Shown: positions 25,840 to 34,651, counted from the first letter of the stretch. The stretch: DNA of 64,000 nt from Halococcus salifodinae DSM 8989 (GCF_000336935.1 NZ_AOME01000053.1:9526-73525); one strand, 5' to 3'. Notes: generated from the sequence alone by a model not told the origin. Translations and numbers: made by a program.

Positions 25840-26811
25840 ATGTCCGACGAGTTCCCCGACTACCTCGACGTCGACTACACCGACGGCGAGGGCGAAGACC
25901 CCGAGGATTACCCGAGCATCGAGGACAAGCTCGAAAAGGCGATCGAGGTCACCAAGCGCGGCCTCGAACAGTACGACAACCCCGCAGTGATGTGGACCGG
26001 CGGGAAGGACTCGACGCTCACCCTCTATTTCATCAAGGAGGTCGCCCAGCGCTTCGATCTGGAGGTTCCGCCCGCGATCTTCATCGACCACTACCAGCAC
26101 TTCGACGAGATCCACGACTTCGTCGAGAAGTGGGCCGACGAGTGGGACCTCGAGGTGCGCTACGCGCGCAACGAGAACGTCGGCGAATACGTCGACGAGC
26201 ACGGCCTCGAACCCGGTGACGACATCCCCATCGAGGACCTCTCCGAGCACAACCAGCACCACGTCCGGAACATCCTCGAATACGAGGAGGACACCTTCGA
26301 CTTCCTGCTCGACACCTACGTCGGCAACCACCTCCTGAAAACCGTGGCGCTCAACGACGCCCTCGAAGAGTACGGCGTCGACGGCGTCATCTCGGGCGTG
26401 CGCTGGGACGAACAGGAAGCCCGCGCCGACGAGACGTTCTTCAGCCCACGCCACGACCCCGAGATCTACCCGCCCCACGACCGCATCCAGCCGATCCTCC
26501 AGTTCGCCGAGCGCGACGTCTGGGACGCCTTCTGGAACTTCGCGGTGCCCGAGACCGTCGCGGAGTATCCCGACGAGGGGTACGTCCCCCAGAGCGCCGA
26601 CGACCTGCCCGAAGGGATCACCAACGAGGATATCCCGATCAGTCCGAAGTACTTCGCTGGTTTCCGATCGCTCGGCAGTGAAGTGAGTACGGAGAAAGCC
26701 GACGAGGACCCCGCGTGGCTGCAAGACCTCGAAGGCACGACCGAGCGCGCGGGCCGCGCCCAGGACAAAGAGGACCTGATGGAGCGCCTGCGCGACCTCG
26801 GCTACATGTAG
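25840..26811 (+). CDS. PAPS reductase / ATP sulfurylase-family protein (PP-loop)
   Basis: PP-loop ATP pyrophosphatase-type protein of 323 residues in the phosphoadenosine phosphosulfate reductase superfamily. The PP-loop is MWTGGKDSTL (about 51-60); a long insert follows, and a conserved ARADETFFSPRHDPEIYPPH region with ILQFAERDVWDAFW gives the C-terminal half. It lacks the catalytic Cys pair of dissimilatory PAPS reductase, so a role in sulfur transfer, adenylylation (CysD-like) or tRNA thiolation is possible. TATA-like CTTTTAC lies 29 nt ahead of the ATG. Element C follows the stop. Confidence 0.8.
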   Translation: MSDEFPDYLDVDYTDGEGEDPEDYPSIEDKLEKAIEVTKRGLEQYDNPAVMWTGGKDSTLTLYFIKEVAQRFDLEVPPAIFIDHYQHFDEIHDFVEKWADEWDLEVRYARNENVGEYVDEHGLEPGDDIPIEDLSEHNQHHVRNILEYEEDTFDFLLDTYVGNHLLKTVALNDALEEYGVDGVISGVRWDEQEARADETFFSPRHDPEIYPPHDRIQPILQFAERDVWDAFWNFAVPETVAEYPDEGYVPQSADDLPEGITNEDIPISPKYFAGFRSLGSEVSTEKADEDPAWLQDLEGTTERAGRAQDKEDLMERLRDLGYM

Positions 26812-27290
26812 GACCTTTTGCTACGCTCGGCCGCTCTGCGGCCTCGCTGGCAAAATCTCCACCAAAAGCCTCGTCACCCCCTCCGGAAGAGCGAAGCTCT
26901 TCCGTGCTCTCGTTCGCTTCGCTCACGAGAACTTCGGGGGTTCCTCGGCCCGCTCGCTCACGACGTTCGCTCGCGGGACAATTACTGTCGACCACCGCGA
27001 CCGCACAGCACCGCCCGAGCCCTCGCTCCTTTTAGTCGCTCGCCCTCGATCCACCAGGAACTGCACCGCACTCCAACAGCACCACCAAAGCCCTCAGTCA
27101 CTTACTCCGTTCCCGTGAGCCGAAGGCGAGCGGGTGCTCGGAGTCGTTCGAAAGGCGCTTCGCGCCTTTCGTGATGACGAGGGAGTTTCGCTCCCTCGAA
27201 CCACGCGCGAAGCGTGCTCCGGCGTTCGTGGGTTTGCCCTTCATCCACCAGGACCGCCATCCGCACCGCCCAGCGGCCGCCCCCGCTGGC
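26812..27290 (+). repeat. 3'-tail repeat element C (downstream of the PP-loop gene)
   Basis: No gene. Starts GGACCTTTTGC right after the stop, then hairpins CGGCCGC/GCGGCC near 26829-26845, GGAAGAGC-GAA-GCTCTTCC near 26883, GAAAGGCGC-TTC-GCGCCTTTC near 27150, and GAGGGAG-TTTC-CTCCCTC near 27180. It carries two copies of the downstream module: CACAGCACCGCCCGAGCCCTCG near 27004 and CAACAGCACCACCAAAGCCCTCAG near 27076, and two ATCCACCAGG words (near 27050 and 27245). It therefore appears to be a composite of one full and one partial element. Confidence 0.75.
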
Positions 27291-27294
27291 CGCC

Positions 27295-28104
27295 TCAGTA
27301 CAGGTCGTCGAGATCCGACTCGACGTGGCTGTGCTCCTCGGCCGGGAACTCGCCGTCTTCGACGGCCTCGACGTAGCCCGACACCGCCCGCTCCATCTCG
27401 CCGCGGACGTCACCGAACGCTGCGGCGAAGGGTGGCTGGTGGTCGCCGAGCCCGAGCACGTCGTTGGCGACGAGCACCTGGCCATCGCAGTCGGAGCCAG
27501 CACCGATCCCGATGGTGGGGATCGAGAGATCGTCGGTGATCCCCGCCGCGAGGTTCGCCGGGACGTGTTCGAGCACGAGCGCGAACGCACCGGCGTCCTC
27601 GTGCTCGCGCGCGAGACGGGCGATCTCGTTCGCGGCCTCCTGAGACGTTCCCTGGCGGCTGTACCCCAGTTGGTTCACCTTCTGTGGGGTGAGGCCGAGG
27701 TGGGCCATCACCGGAATCCCGACATCGGCGAGTCGTTCGGTCAGTTCCACAGTATGCGACCCGCTCTCGATCTTGACCGCATGCGCGCCCTCCTCCTTCA
27801 ACATTCGACCGGCGTTTTTGAGGCTCTCTGCTTCGTCGACACCGAAACTGAGGAAGGGCATGTCGGCGATCACGAGCGGCTCGTCGGTGGCGCGCGCGAC
27901 CGCGCCGGTCCGGCTCGCGACCTCATCGACGGTGACGGGCAGCGTCGAGTCGTACCCCAAGGTGGCGTTGCCCATGCTGTCGCCGACGAGGATCGCGTCG
28001 ACGCCCGCAGCCTCGCAGGCCGCCGCCGTCGGCGCGTCGTAAGCGGTCAACATCGTGAGCGGCGTCTCGGTCCCCGAACGGAACTCCCGCACAGTCGTCG
28101 GCAT
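27295..28104 (-). CDS. panB: 3-methyl-2-oxobutanoate hydroxymethyltransferase
   Basis: Ketopantoate hydroxymethyltransferase: adds a hydroxymethyl from methylenetetrahydrofolate to alpha-ketoisovalerate, committing carbon to pantothenate and CoA. The 269-residue protein has the Mg-binding core LVGDSMGNATLGYDSTLPV (about 40-58), ADMPFLSFG (about 79-87), and the active-site VMAHLGLTPQKVNQLGGY-like region (here LGYSRQGTS). Length matches the family. In haloarchaea pantothenate comes from a pathway whose later steps differ from bacteria; no partner gene is nearby. The start ATG at 28104 is preceded by a 110-nt gap before the aldo/keto reductase gene. Confidence 0.95.
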   Translation of the reverse strand: MPTTVREFRSGTETPLTMLTAYDAPTAAACEAAGVDAILVGDSMGNATLGYDSTLPVTVDEVASRTGAVARATDEPLVIADMPFLSFGVDEAESLKNAGRMLKEEGAHAVKIESGSHTVELTERLADVGIPVMAHLGLTPQKVNQLGYSRQGTSQEAANEIARLAREHEDAGAFALVLEHVPANLAAGITDDLSIPTIGIGAGSDCDGQVLVANDVLGLGDHQPPFAAAFGDVRGEMERAVSGYVEAVEDGEFPAEEHSHVESDLDDLY

Positions 28105-28215
28105 GAGCGATCCTCACACGCGACGGGAGTAAACGACTCCGAATCCACACCGCGAGCCGTAGGAATCAGGGTTTCTCGGGGAGTTTCTCAATCGAGGGCG
28201 CCGCCACGCGGTCCG

Positions 28216-29184
28216 CTACTCGTGGCCGAGGACGGCCATCGGCTCGTAGGGCTCTTCGAGGTACTCGACGTCGCTATCCGAGAGATCGAGTTCGACCGCC
28301 TCGACCGCGTCTTCCAGATGTTCGACGCTCGACGTGCCGTAGATCGGCGCGGTCACGCCATCCTTGTGGAGCAGCCACGCGAGACCGATCTGGCTCATGC
28401 TGGCGTCATGCTCGTCGGCGAGTTCCTGGACGCGCTCGTTGATTTCTCTACTCTGCGGGGTGTCGTACCGATCCGCGGTCATGTCGCGCATCTCGTCGCT
28501 TTCCTCGTGCGGGCGGGCGAGATAGCCACCCGCGAGCGGCGACCACGGAATCACGCCGACGTTCTCCTTCCGGGAGAGCGGCAGCATCTCTCGCTCCTCC
28601 TCGCGGTAGACGAGGTTGTAGTGGTTCTGCATCGTCGCGAAGCGCTCGAAGCCGAGGCGGTCGCTCGTGTGGAGCGCGTCCGCGAACTGGTGGGCCCACA
28701 TCGAACTCGCGCCCAGATATCGGGTTTTGCCCCGCCGAACGGCATCGTCGAGCGCCCCGAGAGTCCCCTCGATCGGCGTCTCGGGGTCCCACCGATGGAT
28801 CTGATAGAGGTCCACCGTGTCCATCCCGAGCCTATCGAGGCTGTTTTCGAGTTCCTGATCGATCGTCTTCCCCGAGAGCCCGCCCGAGTTCGGGTCGTCC
28901 TCGCGCATCTGGCCCCAGACCTTCGTGGCGACCACCTGCTCGTCGCGGTCGTACTCGCCGAGGGCGTTGCCGAGGATTCGTTCGGACTCCCCGTCGGAGT
29001 AGACGTTCGCCGTGTCGAAGAAGTTGATCCCGAGTTCGATCGCGCGGTCGATGACCTCGGTCGCCTGCTCCTCGCCGACGGTCCAGTCGAACGCCTCGCC
29101 GCCCCCGGACCCGCCGAAGCTCATACAGCCAAGGCAGATCTTGCTCACAGTCATTCCCGTATCGCCGAGTGTCGTGTACTCCAC
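28216..29184 (-). CDS. Aldo/keto reductase (YajO/Gsp69-type)
   Basis: A 322-residue NADPH-dependent reductase. The tetrad is in NFFDTANVYSDGESE (Asp, Tyr), ATKVWGQM (Lys) and YQIHRWD (His), and YGTSSVEHLEDAVEAVEL is the C-terminal cofactor-binding loop. GTG at 29184 is chosen because it gives MEYTTLGDTGMTVSKICLGC, the family N-terminus; upstream in-frame sequence looks non-coding. Substrate unknown. Divergent from the proteasome operon, sharing a 241-nt intergenic region. Confidence 0.88.
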   Translation of the reverse strand: MEYTTLGDTGMTVSKICLGCMSFGGSGGGEAFDWTVGEEQATEVIDRAIELGINFFDTANVYSDGESERILGNALGEYDRDEQVVATKVWGQMREDDPNSGGLSGKTIDQELENSLDRLGMDTVDLYQIHRWDPETPIEGTLGALDDAVRRGKTRYLGASSMWAHQFADALHTSDRLGFERFATMQNHYNLVYREEEREMLPLSRKENVGVIPWSPLAGGYLARPHEESDEMRDMTADRYDTPQSREINERVQELADEHDASMSQIGLAWLLHKDGVTAPIYGTSSVEHLEDAVEAVELDLSDSDVEYLEEPYEPMAVLGHE

Positions 29185-29311
29185 CCCCACAGCTACGACG
29201 ACCGATCGGATACCCGTTGGACCACGCTCGGTATTTGCCTGTAGCCGAGCCGCTATGTGGCTGGTTGCGAGCCTACAGTCGAACCATCCAGACAGCGTCT
29301 CAGAAACCATT

Positions 29312-29323
29312 AAACGGCCGTTT
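29312..29323. promoter_or_regulatory. 12-bp perfect palindrome between the aldo/keto reductase and proteasome genes
   Basis: AAACGGCCGTTT is self-complementary. It lies about 50 nt upstream of the psmA TATA and 128 nt upstream of the reductase start, a place where a dimeric regulator could control both genes. No known motif matched. Confidence 0.3.
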
Positions 29324-29370
29324 CATCGGTCGTCGATGACTGCGTCGGCGGAACCACTTCTACCGGTGCA

Positions 29371-29378
29371 TTTATATA
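29371..29378 (+). promoter_or_regulatory. TATA element of the proteasome operon
   Basis: TTTATATA followed by ACGAAAATC, 48-55 nt ahead of the psmA ATG. Transcription would start near 29400, leaving a short 5' leader of about 25 nt. Confidence 0.65.
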
Positions 29379-29425
29379 CGAAAATCACTAACCTCTGGTG
29401 AATTCGAGCGGAGCGCCATCACGTT

Positions 29426-30163
29426 ATGCAAGGACAAAACCAGCAGCAAGCCTACGACCGCGGAACCACGATCTTTTCGCCGGACGGCCGGCTGTACCAG
29501 GTCGAGTACGCCCGTGAGGCAGTCGAGCGGGGGAGTACGAGCCTCGGCGTCCGGACCGAGGACGGCGTCGCGCTCGTCGCCGAGCAACGGGTCCGATCGC
29601 CACTGATGGAACAGTCGAGCATCGAGAAGTTGCACAAGGTCGACGATCACGTCGCCGTCGGATCGGCGGGCCACGTCGCCGACGCGAGACAGTTGACCGA
29701 CTTCGCCCGTCAGCAAGCACAGGTCGATCGCCTGCGCTACGGCGAACCGATCGGCGTCGAGACCCTCGCGGGGGCCGTCACCGATCACATTCAGGAGTAC
29801 ACCCAAACCGGCGGTGCGCGGCCGTTCGGCGTCGCGCTGCTCATCGCCGGCGTCGAGGACGGCCAGCCCCGACTCTTCGAGACCGACCCGTCCGGCACCG
29901 CGACCGAGTGGGCGGCGAGCGCCGTCGGTGCCGACCGCGAAGAGATCCTCGACAGCCTCGAAACGAACTACCGCCCGGATGCGGACCTCGACGGCGGCAT
30001 CCACACCGCGCTCAACGCGCTCGCGTCGGAACGAGACGCGTTCGAGTCGAGCGAGGTGGTGATCTCGACGATCGACGTCGAAACGGAGCAGTACCGCACG
30101 CTCGACAATAGCGAGATCGAAGCACACCTCGACGAGATCGATTTCGAGGACGACGATGAGTGA
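29426..30163 (+). CDS. psmA: 20S proteasome alpha subunit (paralogue-like)
   Basis: Non-catalytic ring subunit (245 residues). The N-terminus MQGQNQQQAYDRGTTIFSPD with GRLYQVEYAREAVERG is the alpha signature and gate region. The middle part (IEKLHKVDDHVAVGSAGHV, then LRYGEPIGVETLAGAVTDHI) resembles the second haloarchaeal alpha type (PsmC-like) more than the main PsmA as I know them. The acidic tail ends DEIDFEDDDE. It overlaps psmB by 8 bp, so the two are translationally coupled and should assemble together. The symbol is used for family, not for orthology to the main PsmA. Confidence 0.92.
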   Translation: MQGQNQQQAYDRGTTIFSPDGRLYQVEYAREAVERGSTSLGVRTEDGVALVAEQRVRSPLMEQSSIEKLHKVDDHVAVGSAGHVADARQLTDFARQQAQVDRLRYGEPIGVETLAGAVTDHIQEYTQTGGARPFGVALLIAGVEDGQPRLFETDPSGTATEWAASAVGADREEILDSLETNYRPDADLDGGIHTALNALASERDAFESSEVVISTIDVETEQYRTLDNSEIEAHLDEIDFEDDDE

Positions 30164-30851
30164 CGAGCTTCATCCGACGAGCGGAATCGATATCGAAGCG
30201 AACGCCACCGCCCCCGAGTTCGACGTTTCGTCACAGGGAGCCGGCGGCGAGGAGCTCAAAACGGGAACGACGACCGTCGGCCTGACGACCGAGGATGGCG
30301 TCGTTCTCGCTGCGGACATGCGCGCGAGCGCCGGCAACATGGTGGCGAGCAAGGACGCGCAGAAGGTTCTCGAAGTCCATCCGACGGCGGCGCTCACCAT
30401 CTCGGGCAGCGTGAGCGCGGCCCAGTCGCTCGTGAACTCGCTGCAAGCGGAGGTCCGCCTCTACGAGACTCGTCGCGATACGGGGATGAGCCTCGAAGCG
30501 CTCGCGAACCTCACCGCGAACCTCCTGCGGAGCGGGAACTTCCAGATCGTTCAGCCGGTGCTCGGCGGCGTCGACGACGACGGCAGCCACGTCTACGGCA
30601 TCGGTCCCGGCGGGAGCGTGATGGCGGAGGACTACGCCGTGAGCGGATCGGGATCGCCGTTCGCGCTCGGCGTGCTCGAACAGGAGTACGACGTGGGAAC
30701 GAGCGTCGAGGACGCCAAAACCATCGCGGCCCGCGCCGTCCAGAGCGCGACCGAGCGCGACACCGCCAGCGGCAACGGACTCACGCTCGCGACGATCACC
30801 GCCGACGGTGTCACGATCGACACCTACGAGAGCGTCGAGAACGCCCTGTGA
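30156..30851 (+). CDS. psmB: 20S proteasome beta subunit
   Basis: Proteolytic subunit (231 residues) of the 20S core. Self-processing would cleave after Gly37 in LKTGTTTVGL, exposing the nucleophile Thr38; Asp near residue 54 (VVLAADMRASAGN), Lys in ASKDAQKV (Lys70 region) and SGSVSAAQSL complete the family pattern. The propeptide of 37 residues is shorter than in the main haloarchaeal PsmB proteins I know. Its ATG lies inside the psmA gene. The pairing of alpha and beta in one overlapping operon is unusual for haloarchaea, whose subunit genes are generally scattered. Confidence 0.93.
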   Translation: MSDELHPTSGIDIEANATAPEFDVSSQGAGGEELKTGTTTVGLTTEDGVVLAADMRASAGNMVASKDAQKVLEVHPTAALTISGSVSAAQSLVNSLQAEVRLYETRRDTGMSLEALANLTANLLRSGNFQIVQPVLGGVDDDGSHVYGIGPGGSVMAEDYAVSGSGSPFALGVLEQEYDVGTSVEDAKTIAARAVQSATERDTASGNGLTLATITADGVTIDTYESVENAL

Positions 30852-30931
30852 TCGGCCCGTCGATCACAGTCGCCGCGCTTCCAGCAACGTGTGACGAAAC
30901 CGACTGTCCGACACCGGAGTGACCACCACGA

Positions 30932-31966
30932 ATGGACCTCTCGATCGTCGACCTCGCACCGATCCCGGAGAACGGCACGGCAACCGAGGCGTTCGAAGAC
31001 ACCGTCGAGCGCGCCCAGCACGCCGAGAAACTCGGCTACTTGCGCTTCTGGGTGGCCGAACACCACGACTTCACCGACCGACTCGCGAGCACCACGCCCG
31101 AGGTGCTCATCCCGCACATCGCCGCGAAGACCGACGAGATCCGGGTGGGTTCCGGGACGGTGCTGCTCAACCACTACAGCCCGTACAAGGTGGCGGAATC
31201 GTTCGGCGTGCTCGATGCGCTCGCACCCGACCGTATCGATCTGGGGCTCGGGCGGGCAACGGGGAACCCCGTTAGCGACCGCGCGCTCCAGGAAGATCGG
31301 AGCCAGCAGTGCCGGAGCGACGACCACGCCGAGAAGATCGACGAGGTCGCGGCCCACCTCTACGACGGGTTCGACGACGACCACCCGTTCGACGACCTGA
31401 AGATTGCCCGCTCGCGCGACAGCGTTCCCGACGTATGGGTGCTCGGCTCCAGCCCATCGAGTGCCGCGATCGCGGGCGAGCTCGGGCTGCAGTACTGTTT
31501 CGCGTCGTTCATCAGACCCGGGCCAGCCGTCCAGGCGTTCGAGACCTATCGTGACCGGTTCGAACCCTCCGCGTACGGGGCCGGACCGGCGGAGCCGAAA
31601 GGAGCGCTCGCAGTGAACGTCACCTGTGCCGAGACCGACGAGGAGGCGGCCCGGCGACGCGCGACCGCCGAGGCGTCACGACAGCGCCTCCAGCGCGGCG
31701 AACTCGACAAGCCACCGATCCGGTCGGCCGACGAGGCGATCGAGGAACTCGGCAGGGTGCCCGAGCCGACACCGACCCCGATCGAAGCCGGCGAGTGGCC
31801 CCGCCAGATTTCCGGGAGTCCGTCGACGGTCCGCGATCTACTGAACGAGATGACGGCACAGGTCGGTGTCGACGAGGTCGTGATCCAGAACCAGATCGCC
31901 GACCCCGACAACGTCCTGGAATCACACGAGCTGCTCGCCGACGCGTTCGATCTCACCCCACGATAG
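30932..31966 (+). CDS. LLM-class flavin-dependent oxidoreductase (MsnO8-like)
   Basis: Bacterial-luciferase-fold monooxygenase or reductase, 344 residues, FMN-dependent. Visible: LSIVDLAPIPEN start, GYLRFWVAEHHDFTDRLAST (about 35-54), the phosphate-site RVGSGTVLLNHYSPYKVAE (about 71-90), and DLGLGRATG. The C-terminal part, with SGSPSTVRDLLNEM, follows the MsnO8 subgroup. Substrate is unknown. It begins 80 nt after psmB on the same strand; a separate promoter is possible. Confidence 0.88.
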   Translation: MDLSIVDLAPIPENGTATEAFEDTVERAQHAEKLGYLRFWVAEHHDFTDRLASTTPEVLIPHIAAKTDEIRVGSGTVLLNHYSPYKVAESFGVLDALAPDRIDLGLGRATGNPVSDRALQEDRSQQCRSDDHAEKIDEVAAHLYDGFDDDHPFDDLKIARSRDSVPDVWVLGSSPSSAAIAGELGLQYCFASFIRPGPAVQAFETYRDRFEPSAYGAGPAEPKGALAVNVTCAETDEEAARRRATAEASRQRLQRGELDKPPIRSADEAIEELGRVPEPTPTPIEAGEWPRQISGSPSTVRDLLNEMTAQVGVDEVVIQNQIADPDNVLESHELLADAFDLTPR

Positions 31967-32043
31967 CGATCCACGCTGTTCGTCGTCATCGATGCATCGA
32001 ACCGGCGAGAAAGGCTTATCGCTGCGCGTGCCAACCCCGAGTC

Positions 32044-32292
32044 GTGCCGGAGCTCGTCGAGACAAGCGATCCAGAGGGGGTGGATTACGGCTGGGTCATG
32101 CAGACCACGTTCGTGCTCACGATCGCGGTGGGCGCGCCCATCGTCGCCGTCCTCTCGCTCGGCGCTCCGCTTGACACGTGGAACGCGCGCCTCTCTTTTG
32201 CGGTCCGAGTCGGTGCGGTGGTCTGGGTGCTCGTCGCAGTAGCGGTCTACGGTTACGCACACCGGACGACCGAGGAGCCAGCGGATCAGTAG
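32044..32292 (+). CDS. DUF5822-type two-span membrane protein
   Basis: An 82-residue protein with a GTG start: MPELVETSDPEGVDYGWVMQ, then two hydrophobic helices (about 20-40 and 48-68) separated by a short polar loop, and a charged tail HRTTEEPADQ. The sequence DPEGVDYGWVMQTTFVLTI is a pattern I associate with a haloarchaeal family (DUF5822). Function unknown. The stop overlaps the HAD gene's stop on the other strand by 7 nt. Confidence 0.7.
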   Translation: MPELVETSDPEGVDYGWVMQTTFVLTIAVGAPIVAVLSLGAPLDTWNARLSFAVRVGAVVWVLVAVAVYGYAHRTTEEPADQ

Positions 32293-32837
32293 GTCGTCGG
32301 CCCGTCGCCGACGTACGAGAATCGCGTTCCCGCCCGATCGGCAGTTTCGGCGTCGCCCTCGGAATCACCGATAAACAGCGTCCGCTCGGGCGTCGCATCG
32401 AGATGTTCGACCGCGGCGAGCAACGACTCGGGGTCGGGTTTGAACGTTGCGACGGTGTCCCGACCGACGACGCACGCGACGTGCTCGGCGAGATCGTGAA
32501 CATCGAGCGCGATCCGACAGGCGTCCTCACAGTTCAGCGAGCAGACGCCCACTGGGCGATCGGTCACCAGCTCGTCGGCGAACGCCAGCCGCTCCGAGCG
32601 ACGTGCGCCTTCGCGTTCGTGGCCGGCGATCGCTTCCTCGACCGCGTCGCGATGGCCGAGTTCGTCGGCGCGTTCGAGCATCCGCCAGAGGTCCATCCCG
32701 TCGGTGTCGACGCCACAGCCGTCGAGCGCGGCGGCGGCGTCCGTCGCGGCCGCGTCCCAGTCGACCGCGAGGCGCACGAGCGTCCCGTCGAGGTCGTAGA
32801 CGACGGCCTCGGTGTCGTCGGGAATGGTGACAGTCAT
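32286..32837 (-). CDS. HAD-superfamily hydrolase
   Basis: Phosphatase of 183 residues. Motif I VVYDLDGTLVRL gives the nucleophile Asp (about residue 14) and the acid/base Asp two residues on; motif II is VCSLNCEDAC-like near residue 100, with motif III Lys in FKPDPESLL and motif IV GDSEGDAETADRAG near 153-166. The cap is small and helical, subclass I, like phosphoglycolate-type phosphatases. ATG at 32837 chosen; a nearby upstream start would add MAPVFQG. Substrate unknown. Confidence 0.85.
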   Translation of the reverse strand: MTVTIPDDTEAVVYDLDGTLVRLAVDWDAAATDAAAALDGCGVDTDGMDLWRMLERADELGHRDAVEEAIAGHEREGARRSERLAFADELVTDRPVGVCSLNCEDACRIALDVHDLAEHVACVVGRDTVATFKPDPESLLAAVEHLDATPERTLFIGDSEGDAETADRAGTRFSYVGDGPTTY

Positions 32838-32887
32838 ACCCTGAAAAACGGGGGCCAAGAGAAGTCGGCTTCGATCGCGGGGGCTGG

Positions 32888-34015
32888 TCAGTCGCGGAGT
32901 TCGCGCGCGATCACGTTCTTCTGGATTTCGGAGGTTCCCTCGTAGATCGTGGTGATCTTGGCGTCGCGGTAGAGCCGCTCGACGCCGCCCTCCGTGGTGT
33001 AGCCGTAGCCGCCGTGGATCTGGATCGCCTCGTTCGCCACCTCGACGGCGGTCTCGCCAGCGAAGTATTTCGCCATGCTCGCGGCCTCGCGGTAGTTCTC
33101 GCCCGCGTTCGCCCGCCGCGCCGCGTCACGGGTCAGGAGGCGTGCGGCCTGGGTCTTCGTGCGCATCTCGGCGAGTTTGTGCTGGATCGTCTGGATCTCG
33201 CCGATCGCGCTGCCGAACTGTTCGCGCTCGTCGGCGTACGCCAGCGACTCGTCGAGAGCGTGCTGGGCGAGGCCCACAGCTTGAGAAGCGATCGCCACCC
33301 GCCCGCCAGTCAGAATCGAGAGCGCCGCCGAGAGGCCGCGTCCTTCCTCAGTCAGTCGGTTTTCCGCCGGGATCCGAACGTCGTCGAACTCGAGGCTGGT
33401 GGTGTCGCTCGCGCGGAGCCCGAGCTTGTCCTCCGTGGGACCGACCGAGAGCCCATCAGTATCTTTCGGGACGACGAACTGGGTGATCGAGTCGCGGTCG
33501 TCGCGGTCGGTACGCGCGAACAGGATCACCACTCCCGACCGCTCGCCGTTGGTGATCCACTGCTTGGTGCCGTTGATGACGTACTCGTCGCCCTCGCGCC
33601 GGGCTTCGGTCGTCATCGCGGCGGGGTTCGAGCCGGCGTGGGGTTCCGAAAGCGCGAACGCGCCAACGGGCCGGCCGTCGACCATCTCCGGCAGCCACCG
33701 CTCGCGCTGGGTTTCGTCGCCGAACTCCGCGATACAAGAGGTGGCGAGACAGTGGACCGAGAGCGCGGTCGCCACCGCCAACATCCCGCCCGCGAGCTCC
33801 TCGTTCACGAGACTGTAGGTGACGGTGTCGGCGTCGAAGCCGCCGAACTCCTCCGGCACCGTGAGCCCGGTCATATCGAGGTCGGCGAGCCCATCCCAGA
33901 CGTCCTCTGGGAACTCCTCCTCGCGGTCGGCCCGCTCGGCTTCCGGCCTGATCTCCTCGCGGGCGAACTCTCGAACCACATCCCGAATCGCGCGCTGTTC
34001 GTCGGTGAGATTCAT
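32888..34015 (-). CDS. Acyl-CoA dehydrogenase
   Basis: Second acyl-CoA dehydrogenase in the window, 375 residues, FAD-dependent. Features: FALSEPHAGSNPAAM (FAD/substrate region), QWITNGERSGVVILFART, and QIHGGYGYTTEGGVERLYRD with base Glu359 in IYEGTSE. It shares only the family core with the copy at 5.6-6.7 kb and starts MNLTDEQRAIRD, so it is a separate lineage, not a tandem duplicate. ATG at 34015 has a TATA (GTAATTTTTG) 29 nt upstream; a GTG at 34021 is in frame but less likely. Confidence 0.93.
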   Translation of the reverse strand: MNLTDEQRAIRDVVREFAREEIRPEAERADREEEFPEDVWDGLADLDMTGLTVPEEFGGFDADTVTYSLVNEELAGGMLAVATALSVHCLATSCIAEFGDETQRERWLPEMVDGRPVGAFALSEPHAGSNPAAMTTEARREGDEYVINGTKQWITNGERSGVVILFARTDRDDRDSITQFVVPKDTDGLSVGPTEDKLGLRASDTTSLEFDDVRIPAENRLTEEGRGLSAALSILTGGRVAIASQAVGLAQHALDESLAYADEREQFGSAIGEIQTIQHKLAEMRTKTQAARLLTRDAARRANAGENYREAASMAKYFAGETAVEVANEAIQIHGGYGYTTEGGVERLYRDAKITTIYEGTSEIQKNVIARELRD

Positions 34016-34040
34016 ACCCACCGGACGGCGGCGAGGGGCA

Positions 34041-34050
34041 AAAATTACCC
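34041..34050 (-). promoter_or_regulatory. TATA element of the second acyl-CoA dehydrogenase
   Basis: Minus-strand GGGTAATTTT centred about 29-30 nt upstream of the ATG at 34015. Confidence 0.45.
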
Positions 34051-34113
34051 GCTCCGTGGTGGCTGCTTACCAGCGCCCCACACAAGATGCTTGTCGATTC
34101 CGCCGCTACCGGC

Positions 34114-34629
34114 TCACTCGTCGACGAGCGTCACGTCGAGGCGGTCTTCGAGCGCGCTGATGAGCGACCCGCCGACGTCGGCCCGCGCCGCACGGCCCTC
34201 CTCGACTGCTTGGAGATCGTCGGTGGCGACATCGAGATCGTCGGCGAGTTCCGCTCGATCCAGATCGGCATCTTCGCGGGCCTGCTCCACGCGCTCGCCG
34301 TATCCCGAGACGAGATAGGGGAGCTGATCGCGGTCGTAGTTGGTCCCCTCGCGCTCCCATCGCGCGGAGTCGCCGCTCCGATCGGCGAGCTTCGCCGTGT
34401 TCCGGGCCGCGCGTTGCCGGCGGTCGCGATCGCTGTCGCGGTCGTCGCTGGAGCCGGTATCGCGTGTCGATCCGCCGCGATCGTCGGTCTCGCCGTGATC
34501 GAGACAGTTCGGACAGAGATCGAGCTCTGCGCCCGCGACGGTCGCGGTCGTCAGGTCCGAATCGGTCGCGCCGCAGAGCTCACAGCTCCCCCCGCCGCCT
34601 GAATCGTCTCCGGTCGAGTATTTGGCCAT
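34114..34629 (-). CDS. Archaeal MBF1 (multiprotein bridging factor 1)
   Basis: Transcription/translation cofactor of 171 residues. The N-terminal zinc ribbon has Cys16-Cys19 (CELCG) and Cys39-Cys42 (CPNC). A linker rich in Asp/Arg/Ser follows (46-90), then a Cro/C1-type helix-turn-helix (about 105-165: YGERVEQAREDADLDRAELA, LDVATDDLQAVEEGRA). This is the archaeal MBF1 arrangement. In archaea it is thought to act on the ribosome rather than with TBP. The start at 34629 begins MAKYSTGDD, with TATA 26 nt upstream. Confidence 0.9.
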   Translation of the reverse strand: MAKYSTGDDSGGGGSCELCGATDSDLTTATVAGAELDLCPNCLDHGETDDRGGSTRDTGSSDDRDSDRDRRQRAARNTAKLADRSGDSARWEREGTNYDRDQLPYLVSGYGERVEQAREDADLDRAELADDLDVATDDLQAVEEGRAARADVGGSLISALEDRLDVTLVDE

Positions 34630-34651
34630 AGCCCGGCTTGGCACGCCGCAG

